NCBI RefSeq assembly: GCF_905372745.1
Contig: NZ_CAJPQR010000004.1
Coordinates: 1-64,000 of the forward strand
DNA length: 64,000 nucleotides
Source of the DNA: an uncultured Campylobacter sp.
Lineage (GTDB): Bacteria; Campylobacterota; Campylobacteria; Campylobacterales; Campylobacteraceae
Direction of reading: 5' to 3'
Each line of letters opens with the position of its first letter. Position 1 is the stretch's first letter. This document shows positions 45,997 through 54,977 of the stretch, piece by piece. The notes under the pieces were generated by a model. It made no database searches. It was not told where the DNA came from and saw nothing but the letters and a program-made list of their open reading frames with translations. A program made the translations under genes and the position numbers.

Positions 45997-46002
45997 TATA
46001 AT
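45997..46002 (+). promoter_or_regulatory. Likely -10 box for the class V aminotransferase
   Basis: TATAAT in TTTGGTTATAATC, 24 bases before the TTG start at 46026. Confidence 0.5.
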
Positions 46003-46025
46003 CTCTTTTTTTATAAGGAAAAATT

Positions 46026-47318
46026 TTGGTTAGCATCGACGAAATCAGAAAAAATATTATTTTAAAAAAGGGCGTGCGCTACTTTGACTATACGGCCTCG
46101 GGCTTAGCCTACGCGCCTATCGAGCGCAGGATCGCAAAATACCTAAAAACCTACGCCAACACGCACTCCGAAAGCGCCTCAAATGCGCTAAAGACGCAAA
46201 AACGCTACGAAAAAGCAAGGCAGAGCCTAAAAGACGCGCTGGGGCTTGACGAGCGGTTTTATCTGATCTCGGCAGGCTGCGGCGCGACGGGAGCGATAAA
46301 GAAATTTGAAGAAATCATGGGGCTTTACCTGCCGCCTATGAGCGCGAACCGCCTGGGCGAGGAGAGTCTAAAGGGCGCAAATTTGCCCCTCGTCATCATC
46401 TCGCCCTACGAGCACCACTCAAACGAAGTCAGCCTGCGCGAGGGGCTGTGCGAGGTAGTGCGCATACCGCTAAGCAAGAGCGGGGAGATAAATTTCGGCA
46501 GGCTCGATCAACTGCTCAAAATCAACTCAAAGCGCGAGATCATCGGCTCTTTTAGCGCGGCCTCAAACGTCACGGGTATAATCAGCGACTACAAAAAAAT
46601 CTACGTGATGATGAAGCGATACGGCGCGACCGTGGCCTTTGACGCGGCTAGCCTTAGTCCGCACGACAACCTCGACGCCGACTACTTCGACGCGCTGTTT
46701 CTCTCGCCGCATAAGCTTTTAGGAGGCGTGGGCAGCTGCGGACTGCTCGCGATAAGAAAAGAACTCGTAAAATCAAGCAAACCGACATTTGCCGCGGGCG
46801 GGACGGTTAGCTACGTGAGCCGCAGCTCGCATTTTTTCGCGCCTAGCGTGGAGCGCACCGAGGAGGGCGGCACCCAGCACGTGATGGGGCTCATAAGAGC
46901 CTCGCTAGCATACAGACTGCGAAACGAGGTCGGCCTAGACGTCATAAAAAGCCGCGAGGATGAGCTTGCAAAGCTATTTTGCGAGGGGCTGGATAAGATC
47001 CCCGAGGTCGTGAGCTACTGCCCGCGCGCAGTGCCGAGACTGCCGATTTTCGCGTTTAACGTAAAAGGCGTTTCGCCTTATGATTTTGCCGAAGCGCTGA
47101 GCGAGGACTACGGCGTGCAGACCCGTGCGGGGTGCGCGTGTGCCGGTCCGTACGGACACGATCTGCTCGGGCTAAAAGACGATCAGAAATTTGATCAAAA
47201 GCCCGGCTGGGTGCGCGCGAGCCTGCACTACTCGCACACGCAAAAAGACGTCGCATATCTGCTAAAGGCCATCAAAAAAACTATCAAAAAATTTAAAACC
47301 AAAAAGGAAAAGAAATGA
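46026..47318 (+). CDS. Class V aminotransferase / cysteine-desulfurase-like protein
   Basis: 430 residues from a TTG, with AAGGAAAAA upstream. The PLP lysine is K230 in LSPHKLLGG, and a Cys-bearing loop TRAGCACAGPYGH (C370, C372) sits where SufS-type enzymes keep the persulfide cysteine. YEHHSNEVSLREG carries the cofactor-stacking histidines. C. jejuni has the equivalent gene (Cj0791c) near flgS. Probably removes sulfur from cysteine; the acceptor is unknown. It overlaps the next gene by 4 bases. Confidence 0.85.
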   Translation: MVSIDEIRKNIILKKGVRYFDYTASGLAYAPIERRIAKYLKTYANTHSESASNALKTQKRYEKARQSLKDALGLDERFYLISAGCGATGAIKKFEEIMGLYLPPMSANRLGEESLKGANLPLVIISPYEHHSNEVSLREGLCEVVRIPLSKSGEINFGRLDQLLKINSKREIIGSFSAASNVTGIISDYKKIYVMMKRYGATVAFDAASLSPHDNLDADYFDALFLSPHKLLGGVGSCGLLAIRKELVKSSKPTFAAGGTVSYVSRSSHFFAPSVERTEEGGTQHVMGLIRASLAYRLRNEVGLDVIKSREDELAKLFCEGLDKIPEVVSYCPRAVPRLPIFAFNVKGVSPYDFAEALSEDYGVQTRAGCACAGPYGHDLLGLKDDQKFDQKPGWVRASLHYSHTQKDVAYLLKAIKKTIKKFKTKKEKK

Positions 47319-47947
47319 ATAAAATTTTAGCCGCAGCCTTGTTTGCCCTTTGCGCCGTTTGTGCGCAGGCAAAGCCCTTTAGCCCCGAGCAGTACGCAAA
47401 AGTACTGCGCGAGTACAACTCCGTCGCGGGCGCGAACAACTACTTTGAAAGCGGCAAATTTAAAGAGGAATTCGAGCTTCGCAAAAAATACTGCGACGAG
47501 GGTCTAAGAGACGCCTGCGGCGATCTGGGGCTGCTCTACGTTACTGGTCTAGGCGCGCCAAGAGATAGCAAAAGAGCGGGCGAACTACTAGGGTACGCCG
47601 CTAAAAACGGCGAGTTTAAGGCCATATCGCAGTACTACGAAACAGCGCTTGACATAGCTCGAGCGGCAGAAAAATATCCGGACGACAAGGTCACGCAGCA
47701 CCTAGGAGCCGAGTTTAAAAACTCGCTAGAGCAGTGCAAAGCCTACAAGGGCGACCGCCACGTGTGCTTCCGCGCGCTGGTGATAAGCGGTATGTTACCA
47801 AAGGGCGAGGGCGGCCTCGGGCTATCTCAGGCTGAGTTTGCCAAGACGTGGGAGGATATCGTCGTGAGCGACGTCGAGCGCAACGGTATGGACGACTCGA
47901 AAGTAAACGCGCTGGCAAAGGAGCTGGAAGGACTAGCGGCGCGGTAA
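47315..47947 (+). CDS. Exported Sel1-like protein
   Basis: 210 residues with a signal peptide (MNKILAAALFALCAVCAQA). Residues about 55-100 (YCDEGLRDACGDLGLLYVTG, then AGELLGYAAKNGEFKA) form one or two Sel1-like repeats with paired cysteines; a further pair occurs at QCKAYKGDRHVCF. It resembles the protein at 40440-41249 in type but not in length. Coupled to the aminotransferase by a 4-base overlap. Function unknown. Confidence 0.7.
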   Translation: MNKILAAALFALCAVCAQAKPFSPEQYAKVLREYNSVAGANNYFESGKFKEEFELRKKYCDEGLRDACGDLGLLYVTGLGAPRDSKRAGELLGYAAKNGEFKAISQYYETALDIARAAEKYPDDKVTQHLGAEFKNSLEQCKAYKGDRHVCFRALVISGMLPKGEGGLGLSQAEFAKTWEDIVVSDVERNGMDDSKVNALAKELEGLAAR

Positions 47948-48449
47948 ATTTGCGGGCTTTTGCGGCATAAATTTGCTTTTTTCGGCCAGGCGATCCGTCA
48001 AATTTGACCGTCCGCGCTTTTGTCTTTTTGCGGGCGGCTTTGCGTTTTATGTAAATTTAGATTACTCGGCTCAAATTTGACGCGCCGGTAATTGCTAGGC
48101 TTAAATTTGGGTCGATTTTTGGGTAAATTTATCGAGCGGTGCAGAATTTGCTTTTGCCCAAATTTGACTGCTTTTTACGGATAAATTTAGCTCGCTTCCG
48201 GCGGCATTTTGCGGCTTGCGAGCTTTTGCCCGGCTATCTTTACGGCGTAAATTTGCTAATTCTGCTAGCGCCCAGGCAAACTCGGCCGCAGAGCTTAAAG
48301 TCTTTGCTTGTGCTTTTTTGCGCATGCGGTCAAATTTATACGCCCGCGCGGGTTTTTGCCTCGCTCAAATTTGACGTATTTTTATGTCCAGCTCAAATTT
48401 GCACGGCGTTAATTTTTACGAATTTACAAAAACTTTGGAGAAAATTTAG
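47948..48449. repeat. AAATTT-dense intergenic region
   Basis: I counted 14 AAATTT words by eye in about 500 bases, many as TCAAATTTGA or TAAATTTAG, against an expectation well under one from base composition. No gene is visible. The start of the next gene (48450) has AAAACTTTGGAG upstream. Confidence 0.6.
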
Positions 48450-49844
48450 ATGCAAGATTCGCGCGAGTTTCAGGTCTTAGCGGGCGAGGTAAAAAACGTG
48501 AGATGGGATGCGGCGACGGACGAGTGCGTTTTTGAGATAGAGGGCGCGAAATTTAACGTTAAAAACCTCAAAGAGCGCCTCGTGCCGCGCGAAAACGACC
48601 GTTTAGCCGTAGCCTACGACGAGCAAAACGAGGTTTGGAATTTTAAAAATTTGACCTCAAACAAGTGGCTCAAAAACTACGCTTGGCGCGCGCACTTTAT
48701 ACTACCTTGGGCGGCGATCTTTGATATCGTTCCGGGTAAAATTTTAGGCGCGATTTTTGCGATACCTATCATTTATCTAAGCAAGCATTTGTCCGAATTT
48801 GCAGGCATGGCAGCCTTGTTTGCCTTTGTTGTTTGCCTGTTTTTATCGCTGCCATTTTTGCACATATACTGGAGCGAAAATAAGAGCTTAAGCGGCACTG
48901 TCGAGGCATATCTAACTGTAAGAAAATTTTTAAATGAGATAAATTTAAGGGGATTTTTGATGAAAACGCAAAACGGTTTAAATCTACTCAGCGGCCGCGC
49001 GGGTTTGCTTGAGTGCGTCTATAAAGACAAAAGCGGATTTAATTATAGCTTTAGCTTGGAGGGACAAATTTTAAACGTTAGCTCGCTACAAAGTCCGCTC
49101 TTGCCGGTAAATGACGGCGATGAGATGCTGGCGGTTTGCGATAAAAAGGGGCGGGTTTTGGGGCTAAAAAACCGCTCCTTGAACTCCGCGGCCTGGTATG
49201 CCTATGAGCCTAGCCTCTTTTCTGCGACTCTATTTCTTGCGCTTTTTGTGCTTTTTGCGCTGTTTGCCGCGGCTTGCGTTTGGGCTGTTTTTTCGGGGCT
49301 TGACGAATGGCGGCTGCTTTTTAGCGATTTGCTGCTTGTTTTTGGTTTGGGCTCTCTTGCCTTTGCTTGGTTTAAATTTCACCGCGAGGCGTTTTTGGGC
49401 TTACGCGTTAGATCGGTGCTCGGTGCCGCAAAAGAGCCCAAGTCTAGCGGCGAGGTTAGCGGCGCGGTGCGCAATCTAAGGATTTTTGAGGCAAAAGAGA
49501 AAAACTATTTTAGCGTCACGGTCGGCGATACGTTTTTGTGGGGTAGCAGCCCTAAAAAGCGCGCCCTGGAGCTAGCAAACGGCGACGAAGCGAGCGTGAA
49601 ATACGAAAATTTCAAGGTTTTAGAAATACGAAATCTCAGTAAAAATCTGACGGCGAAAAAATCTCAAGGCTTTTTTGAGAGGGTGTTTTGGTTTAACGTT
49701 GATATCGCGATAAGCCTTTTAGCGGGACTTGCTTTGCTCTATGCGGGGATGATGGATTTTTGGTTTTCGCCTTTTGCGGGGATTGCGGGCGTGATAATCT
49801 TGCTTGGCGGATTTGGTTTTAACGTGTTTTATAAAAAAGATTAG
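48450..49844 (+). CDS. Membrane protein built of three repeated modules
   Basis: 464 residues. The same unit occurs three times: a soluble beta-rich part of about 75 residues followed by two membrane helices. Unit 1 starts about residue 9 (LAGEVKNVRWD, ENDRLAVAYDE, VWNFKNLTSNKW), unit 2 about 185 (RAGLLECVYKDKSG, DGDEMLAVCDKKG, VLGLKNRSLNS) and unit 3 about 330 (VSGAVRNLRIFEAKE, NGDEASVKYEN, VLEIRNLSKNL). Six membrane helices in total. No known enzyme motif and no family that I recognise. Confidence 0.6.
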   Translation: MQDSREFQVLAGEVKNVRWDAATDECVFEIEGAKFNVKNLKERLVPRENDRLAVAYDEQNEVWNFKNLTSNKWLKNYAWRAHFILPWAAIFDIVPGKILGAIFAIPIIYLSKHLSEFAGMAALFAFVVCLFLSLPFLHIYWSENKSLSGTVEAYLTVRKFLNEINLRGFLMKTQNGLNLLSGRAGLLECVYKDKSGFNYSFSLEGQILNVSSLQSPLLPVNDGDEMLAVCDKKGRVLGLKNRSLNSAAWYAYEPSLFSATLFLALFVLFALFAAACVWAVFSGLDEWRLLFSDLLLVFGLGSLAFAWFKFHREAFLGLRVRSVLGAAKEPKSSGEVSGAVRNLRIFEAKEKNYFSVTVGDTFLWGSSPKKRALELANGDEASVKYENFKVLEIRNLSKNLTAKKSQGFFERVFWFNVDIAISLLAGLALLYAGMMDFWFSPFAGIAGVIILLGGFGFNVFYKKD

Positions 49845-50828
49845 CCTTCGGCGAGACTAGTTTTAGCGTGGAGCGAGTAGGTCGGAACTTGGCCGCCTCG
49901 TAATTTAGAGCTTGAATTCATCGGCGCGCGGTTTAGGTTTGGCCCAGCGTAAATTTACGCCGCGAGACGGCAAGGCAAATCCGGGCTAGCCGTCTTAACG
50001 GGTTTTATTTTACGCCTAAAATTTACAAACGCGCCGTTTGATTTTACGCCGAATTTGCGCGTTTTGCGTCGATATTTTACGGCAAAGGCATAAATTTAAG
50101 CTGCCGTTTAGTTTTGCTGGCTGGATTTGGCCTTGCGCGAAACGGTTAAAATTAGTTTTGCATCTTTACCTTGCGTTTAAATTTACGTTTTCGGCTGGAA
50201 CAGGCTAAATTTAATCCCAAAAGGCGCGAATTTGAGGCGTTAAATTTGACCTCTAGAGCTTAGGGGTACGGCGGTCGCTTTGGGATTAGTTTGGTTTTTT
50301 GGGAGGAGCAAAACGAGCGAAATTTACGCTTTTGCAGGTTTTGCAGAGTTTATTTGGACTCGTAACGGCGCAAGCTAGCGTAATTTTACGGCTTTTTGCG
50401 CAGCTTAGGGCAAAATGCAAGCTTATCTCCGTGCGGGTCAAGCGAAGTTTGCCGCGTAGCGGGCTAAATTTGTGCGCGCCGGTTTTAAAATTTAACACGG
50501 TCGTCGTTTAAATTTAATACCGAAGCTAGACGCTCGAATTTAGGCGGCGCAAAAAACTCGGCGATTTTAGCCGTTTTCAAAACGCGAGCCGAGCTTAACT
50601 TAACGCGTTAATTTAAACGGCGCGGACGAATCGCCGCTTTTGCTAACCCGCTAATCTACCGCCTTTGCTAGATCGCTTTCGGATTTTGCGGATTTTCGCC
50701 AAAAGGTCGCGGCAAAGAAAAACGGCAGCGGCTTAGCTTGATTTAGAGCGATATTTACGGCAAGACAAGCGGGCGCTACTTGCTTGGCTTGCTCAAAAAG
50801 CGCTCTAAATTTACCGCGACTATCAAAT
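49845..50828. other. Near 1 kb gap without recognisable genes
   Basis: Base composition is like coding DNA, but only short open frames occur on either strand and none reads like a protein. Several AAATTT words. No RNA gene or array seen; possibly decayed genes beyond recognition. Confidence 0.4.
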
Positions 50829-51380
50829 TTAGCCTAAATTTCGCAAAAACTCCGCATACTCTCTGGCGCCGCGCTCTAAATCGTCCTTGCTTGATACGTA
50901 GTCCACGCCCGGAGTCTCCTCGGCGCCGTAAAATGCGAAAAAGTCACGGTAATCGGCGTGAAAATAGTATTTAAACGCAAGCTCAAACGGCGTAAGAACC
51001 TCGCGCAAGCTAAAATGATAGCGTCCTTGCGGGCAGTAGTCGCTCTTTTTGATGCCTGCGGTCACGGCTAGCGCCACCTTGCGCCCCGCTATGCCGTCTG
51101 AACCCCGTCCGTAGGCAAAGCCGTGCGTCATCACCGCGTCGATCCACGATTTTAAAATCGGAGGGCAGGAGAAGTTGTGAAGCGGAAACTGTAAAACGAG
51201 GGCGTCGTGGGCTCTGATGAGCTCTTGCTCGCGCGTGGCGTCGATATCGCCGCTCCTGTAAACCTGCGTCAGATCGTGAACGCTAAAGCGCTGCGGCTCT
51301 TTGAGAGCTTCTTGCAGTAGGCGTTTGTTTATGACCGAGTTTTGGATGCCCGGGTGGGCTAGGATGATTAGAGTTTTCAT
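50829..51380 (-). CDS. Flavodoxin-fold NAD(P)H oxidoreductase (KefF/MdaB-like)
   Basis: 183 residues. MKTLIILAHPGIQNSVINKR at the N-terminus is the FMN-phosphate loop of this family, followed by ALVLQFPLHNFSCPPILKSW and the GFAYG region near the active site. Members reduce quinones or partner with potassium efflux systems; no Kef gene is nearby. Ribosome site AAAGGA. The start lies close to the decayed CRISPR-like array. Confidence 0.85.
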   Translation of the reverse strand: MKTLIILAHPGIQNSVINKRLLQEALKEPQRFSVHDLTQVYRSGDIDATREQELIRAHDALVLQFPLHNFSCPPILKSWIDAVMTHGFAYGRGSDGIAGRKVALAVTAGIKKSDYCPQGRYHFSLREVLTPFELAFKYYFHADYRDFFAFYGAEETPGVDYVSSKDDLERGAREYAEFLRNLG

Positions 51381-51447
51381 TTTTATCCTTTTTAATCGAG
51401 TAAATTTTAACCGTCGGCAAGCGCTGCCTTAAGTTTGCAAATACGCT

Positions 51448-51868
51448 GTTTCATACTCTAACGGGGTAAATTTGCACCGACGGCACTACCGTAGAGCTAT
51501 CAAGTACGGGGGGGGGTGGGGTCAAACTCTAGCGGGGTAAATTTACGCTAGACTAGGACGCAGTCGTGGCATCGCGAGGTTCGAGTTTCAAACTCCACGG
51601 GATAAATTTACGCGTGGGTAAGTGGGCGATAAGATAAACCGACAGACTGGTTTCAAATCCCGACGGAGTAAATTTATACTGCCTTGCGCTTCTATACGGA
51701 ATTTCGCGATCGGCGTTTCAAAACCAAATGGGGTAAATTTACGCCCTTGCTCCAGCCCTTGAATTTTATGCGAAAAGCCGTTTCAAACCCCAACTAGGTA
51801 AAATTTAACCCAGCCATCGATGCGCGCCCGTTCCCAAAACGTTTCAAGCTCCATCGAAGTAGATTTTA
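51448..51868 (-). CRISPR. Decayed CRISPR-like array, seven degenerate repeats, no cas genes
   Basis: Seven related 27-28 base units begin at 51448, 51519, 51585, 51650, 51715, 51780 and 51841, spaced 71, 66, 65, 65, 65 and 61 bases. The shared form begins GTTTCAAACTCC and ends GGGGTAAATTTAC on the + strand. On the minus strand the repeat ends in GAGTTTGAAAC, the usual 3' end of type I/III repeats, so the array probably read on the minus strand. The six spacers differ from each other: 43, 38, 38, 37, 37 and 33 bases. Each repeat carries several changes, so it is unlikely to work. The longest spacer contains a run of nine G at 51508-51516. No cas gene is in the window. Confidence 0.8.
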
Positions 51869-52052
51869 ACAAACTTGGCTTAAATTTGAGCAGAGCATCG
51901 CGCAGGCTTTAATCTAGTCTGCAAATACGAACTTTGATCTGCCGTTTTTGGACGGACCTGGTAATCAAGCCTGAGCGCGCCGTCTTAACGCGCGGGAAAA
52001 TAGTCGCTTTTGCTTGCTCGGATATAAAGCGGGCGTAAATTTGCGGGCTTTT

Positions 52053-52655
52053 TTACAAAAACGCTTGCAAATTTCGCAAATTTTCTTTTATGGATGCGGG
52101 CTGGTAGAGCGCTGAGATAACGGCGACGTAGTCTGGGTTTAGCGCGGCGATTTGCGCGATATTTGCCGCGTTTATGCCGCCGATCACGCAAACGGGGATA
52201 CGTAAAATTTCCTTTGCGCGCATTATCGTTTCAAATTTGCAAAGCGGGGCGTGCGGTTTGGTCGGGCTCGCAAACAGTGCGCCAAATGCCGCGTAAGAGG
52301 CGCCCTCATCCTGCGCTTTTAGAGCTAAATTTAGATCGTCATAGCAGCTAACGCCGATGAAAGAGTTCTCGCCTAAAATCTTTCTAGCAGTCTTTACTCC
52401 GCCGTCGTCTTTGCCGATGTGAACGGCGTTCGCACCTATTTTAGCGGCGAATTTTACGTCGTCGTTTATGATAAATCTCGCTCCGTAGCGCTCGCAAAGC
52501 TCTTTTAGCGCAGTCGCAACGCGCTCGTTTTTGGGCTCAAGCTTGGTGCGGTACTGTAAAAATTTCACTCCGCACTCTAGCAGCTCGCGAGTTTGCTCGA
52601 GTACGCTGTTTTCTGGCGTTAGGACGTCGTCCGTGATAGCGTAAATTTCAGACAT
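52053..52655 (-). CDS. thiE: Thiamine phosphate synthase
   Basis: 200 residues, TIM barrel. Landmarks: FLQYRTKLEPKNE (substrate loop), FIINDDVKFAAKIGANAVHI, and CVIGGINAANIAQIAALNPD at the phosphate site. Joins HMP-PP and thiazole phosphate. It overlaps thiD by 8 bases. No TPP riboswitch motif was seen upstream of the pair. Confidence 0.93.
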   Translation of the reverse strand: MSEIYAITDDVLTPENSVLEQTRELLECGVKFLQYRTKLEPKNERVATALKELCERYGARFIINDDVKFAAKIGANAVHIGKDDGGVKTARKILGENSFIGVSCYDDLNLALKAQDEGASYAAFGALFASPTKPHAPLCKFETIMRAKEILRIPVCVIGGINAANIAQIAALNPDYVAVISALYQPASIKENLRNLQAFL

Positions 52656-53427
52656 TTTCGCCCGCAGCTTTGTGATCTAGCAGACGCACGCCGAAATTTG
52701 AGCCGTGAGCGTTTTTGATCGCGTTTACGACGAAGGCTTTGGCACGCCTGATCGCCGTAATCTCGTCTGCCCCGCACGCTAGGGCGCAGGCGATAGCCGC
52801 GGCGAAGCTACATCCTGCGCCGTGCATGATCGTAGGTTGCTCTAGCGGTTCTCCGAATTTAACTACCTCGCCGCTTTTTTTATAAAGCGTGTCCTCACAA
52901 ATCTCGCTTGTTTGCGTGCGTTTTAGCACGATGTCGCATGGAAGATCCGCGCCTAAATTTAACCGCTCGCCGTCAAAATTTAACCCCAAAATTCGCGCTT
53001 CGTCTAAATTGGGCGTCGCGACGCGAGCTAGGCTTAAAAGCTCTTTTAATGCGTTTATGGCGCCCTCTTGCAGTAGCTTTGCGCCTGATTTCGCCACGCA
53101 GACTGGATCTATCACGGCTGGTATGCCGCGGTTTTGCTCCAGCCAGGATTTGACGCAGGCTATGAGCTGTTCGTTAAAGAGCATGCCGATCTTTACGGCG
53201 TCAAATTTTAGCTCGGCGCAGACGGCCTCTAGCTGCGCGTTTAAAAACTCGGGCGTTACGGGCATCACCGCGCTCACGCCGCTCGTGTTTTGCGCGGTTA
53301 GAGCCGTGATCGCAGTCGCGCTGTAGCAGCCGTAGGCCTCGCAGGTTTTTATGTCGGCTTGCACGCCGGCACTCCCGACGCTGTCGCTGCCAGCGATGAT
53401 TAGGATATTTTTTTTAGGATTTTTCAT
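52648..53427 (-). CDS. thiD: Hydroxymethylpyrimidine phosphate kinase
   Basis: 259 residues of the ribokinase fold. Start IAGSDSVGSAGVQADIKTCE and later ITALTAQNTSGVSAV are typical of ThiD; MHGAGCSFAAAIACALA holds the catalytic Asp/Gly-type loop, here reading GAGC. Phosphorylates HMP and HMP-P ahead of ThiE. Forms a two-gene operon with thiE. Confidence 0.92.
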   Translation of the reverse strand: MKNPKKNILIIAGSDSVGSAGVQADIKTCEAYGCYSATAITALTAQNTSGVSAVMPVTPEFLNAQLEAVCAELKFDAVKIGMLFNEQLIACVKSWLEQNRGIPAVIDPVCVAKSGAKLLQEGAINALKELLSLARVATPNLDEARILGLNFDGERLNLGADLPCDIVLKRTQTSEICEDTLYKKSGEVVKFGEPLEQPTIMHGAGCSFAAAIACALACGADEITAIRRAKAFVVNAIKNAHGSNFGVRLLDHKAAGENV

Positions 53428-53471
53428 TGTTTTGCCTTGAGCGGTTTTGTTAAATTTATCTTTAGGCGAAT

Positions 53472-54200
53472 TTATCTGTCGCCAAAATCCTTGCCAAACT
53501 CGACGCCTAGCTCCTTTAAATTTACGGGGCCGTTTCCTTGCGACTCCATCGGCGCAGGCGCGGTTTGCGGCTGCGTTTGCGCAGGTTGCGAGCCTAAAGA
53601 GTTTTGCTCGGTTTGAACGTTTTTAGTGGCGTTATTTTCGGCTTTTTTAGGTTTTTTCTTCGGTTCTTCTAGCTTTTTGCCGGTTAGGCACTCGTAAATT
53701 TCCGCGTGATTTTTCTTTGTCCAGTCCTCTTTGACCTCGATTTTTTGATACCCTTCGCTAGTAGGCGAGGCAAGGCCGTTTTTGACTAGGGTTTTGTTTA
53801 GGATTTTGCTTTCGTCGCTTACTTCGCACAGCCATCTATCGCCTAGATTTTTTAGCGTGAGCACGTAGTAGTTGCGCTCAGGACGAAATATCTTTTTGAT
53901 CTCTTTGTCGTAGGATTTGCTGAAATTTTCCAGCTCTTTTTTATCTTTTATGCATTTTGAGCCGTCGTAAAATTTAACGTTTGCAAGCTTGCAAGGGGCG
54001 ATCACGGCGGCGTTTAGTCTAAAGACAAAGGTATCGTAGTCTAAAATTTTTTCTAGAAAAAGGACCTCTTTGACGACTTTTTCGCGTTTGGATTTGGTTG
54101 TTTGAGTGATTTGCATGTCGGTAAACTGGGCAGCCGAATTTACCGACAGCAAGGCTAAAGCGCAAAATTTAATCAGAGTAAAAAATGCGCTTTTTTTCAT
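53472..54200 (-). CDS. Exported protein with weak SNase-like pattern, tail of the ABC operon
   Basis: 242 residues with a signal peptide (about 1-24). A stretch at 44-140 (LEKILDYDTFVFRLNA; WLCEVSDESKILNKTLVKNG) faintly recalls the SNase beta-barrel with its V/N-x-x-L-V-x-x-G-L-A helix, but I do not see the catalytic Arg/Glu set. The C-terminus is a Lys-rich then Pro/Gln-rich linker ending VEFGKDFGDR. The start ATG shares a base with the stop of the solute-binding protein (TAATG), so it is translated with the transporter. Function unknown. Confidence 0.5.
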   Translation of the reverse strand: MKKSAFFTLIKFCALALLSVNSAAQFTDMQITQTTKSKREKVVKEVLFLEKILDYDTFVFRLNAAVIAPCKLANVKFYDGSKCIKDKKELENFSKSYDKEIKKIFRPERNYYVLTLKNLGDRWLCEVSDESKILNKTLVKNGLASPTSEGYQKIEVKEDWTKKNHAEIYECLTGKKLEEPKKKPKKAENNATKNVQTEQNSLGSQPAQTQPQTAPAPMESQGNGPVNLKELGVEFGKDFGDR

Positions 54201-54916
54201 TATTTCAGATCATATCTTTCTAGCAGTTTGTCGTAGCTGCCGTCTTTTTTCATCTCATCAAGCGCGGCGTTTATTTTAGCGATTAAATCGGCTTGCTTGC
54301 CTTTGTCAAACGCCATAGAAAAGCCCTCGCTACCGTCGTTTTCTTTGTAAAATTCCTCAAGCTCGGGATTTTTCTTTAAAAAGCCGTACCCGATCGAGCT
54401 ATCTAGTACGACTGCGTCTATCTTGCCTTTTTTTAGTCCCATGATTAGCGGAACCGGATCTTCGGCAGGTACTACTTTAGCGCCTGCGATAGCGTTAGCG
54501 GCGATCTCTTGGACGGTGCCTTGTTGTACGCCTACTCTTTTGCCGTTAAGCGCGTCTTTGCTCGCGATAGCGTCGTTGCCTTTAGCACGCAAGTAGATAT
54601 TTTCGGCCGCATAGTAGGCCTGCGTGAAATCGATAGATTTTCGTCTATCGTCGGTTGCGCTCATCGCGCTTGCTACGGCATCGATCTTGCCCGTTTTTAG
54701 AGCCGGGATGAGGCCGTCAAAGCTCATATTTACGATCTTGTACTCAAAACCCGCTCGTTTAGCGAGCTCGGCTACTAGATCCATGTCAAAGCCGGTGATC
54801 TTGTTTTGCTCGTCCACGTACTCAAACGGCGGATAGTTTGCGGCCGTACCGATCTTTAGCTCGGCGGCGCCAAGCGTAGCTAGAGCCGCTAAAAGCAGCG
54901 CAAAAATCTTTTTCAT
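54200..54916 (-). CDS. Amino-acid ABC transporter substrate-binding protein 1
   Basis: 238 residues starting MKKIFALLLAALATLGAAEL at 54916 (AAGGAGA upstream; a longer in-frame start is less likely). A signal peptide is followed by the SBP family 3 signature KIGTAANYPPFEYVDEQNKI and GFDMDLVAELAKRAG. It binds a polar amino acid; the specificity cannot be read from the sequence. It is a close relative of the next gene, so the operon has two binding proteins. Confidence 0.9.
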   Translation of the reverse strand: MKKIFALLLAALATLGAAELKIGTAANYPPFEYVDEQNKITGFDMDLVAELAKRAGFEYKIVNMSFDGLIPALKTGKIDAVASAMSATDDRRKSIDFTQAYYAAENIYLRAKGNDAIASKDALNGKRVGVQQGTVQEIAANAIAGAKVVPAEDPVPLIMGLKKGKIDAVVLDSSIGYGFLKKNPELEEFYKENDGSEGFSMAFDKGKQADLIAKINAALDEMKKDGSYDKLLERYDLK

Positions 54917-54977
54917 TTTCTCTCCTTTAAAATTTGGTTTCAAATTTAATCCCGCGTCTTAGTGCGGGCTCGTAAAT

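Noticed and set aside
51382..51409. Possible eighth CRISPR-like repeat
   Set aside because: The 3' half (GAGTAAATTT) falls 66 bases before the first repeat, in phase with the array, but the 5' half does not match and it overlaps the ribosome site of the reductase gene. TAAATTT words are too common here to count this.
51580..51665. T-loop-like words (GGTTCGAGT, GGTTTCAAATCCC) suggesting tRNA genes
   Set aside because: There is no acceptor or anticodon stem around them, and the second is part of the array repeat.
53428..53471. TPP riboswitch for thiD-thiE
   Set aside because: The space upstream of thiD is too short and shows none of the conserved TPP aptamer words.
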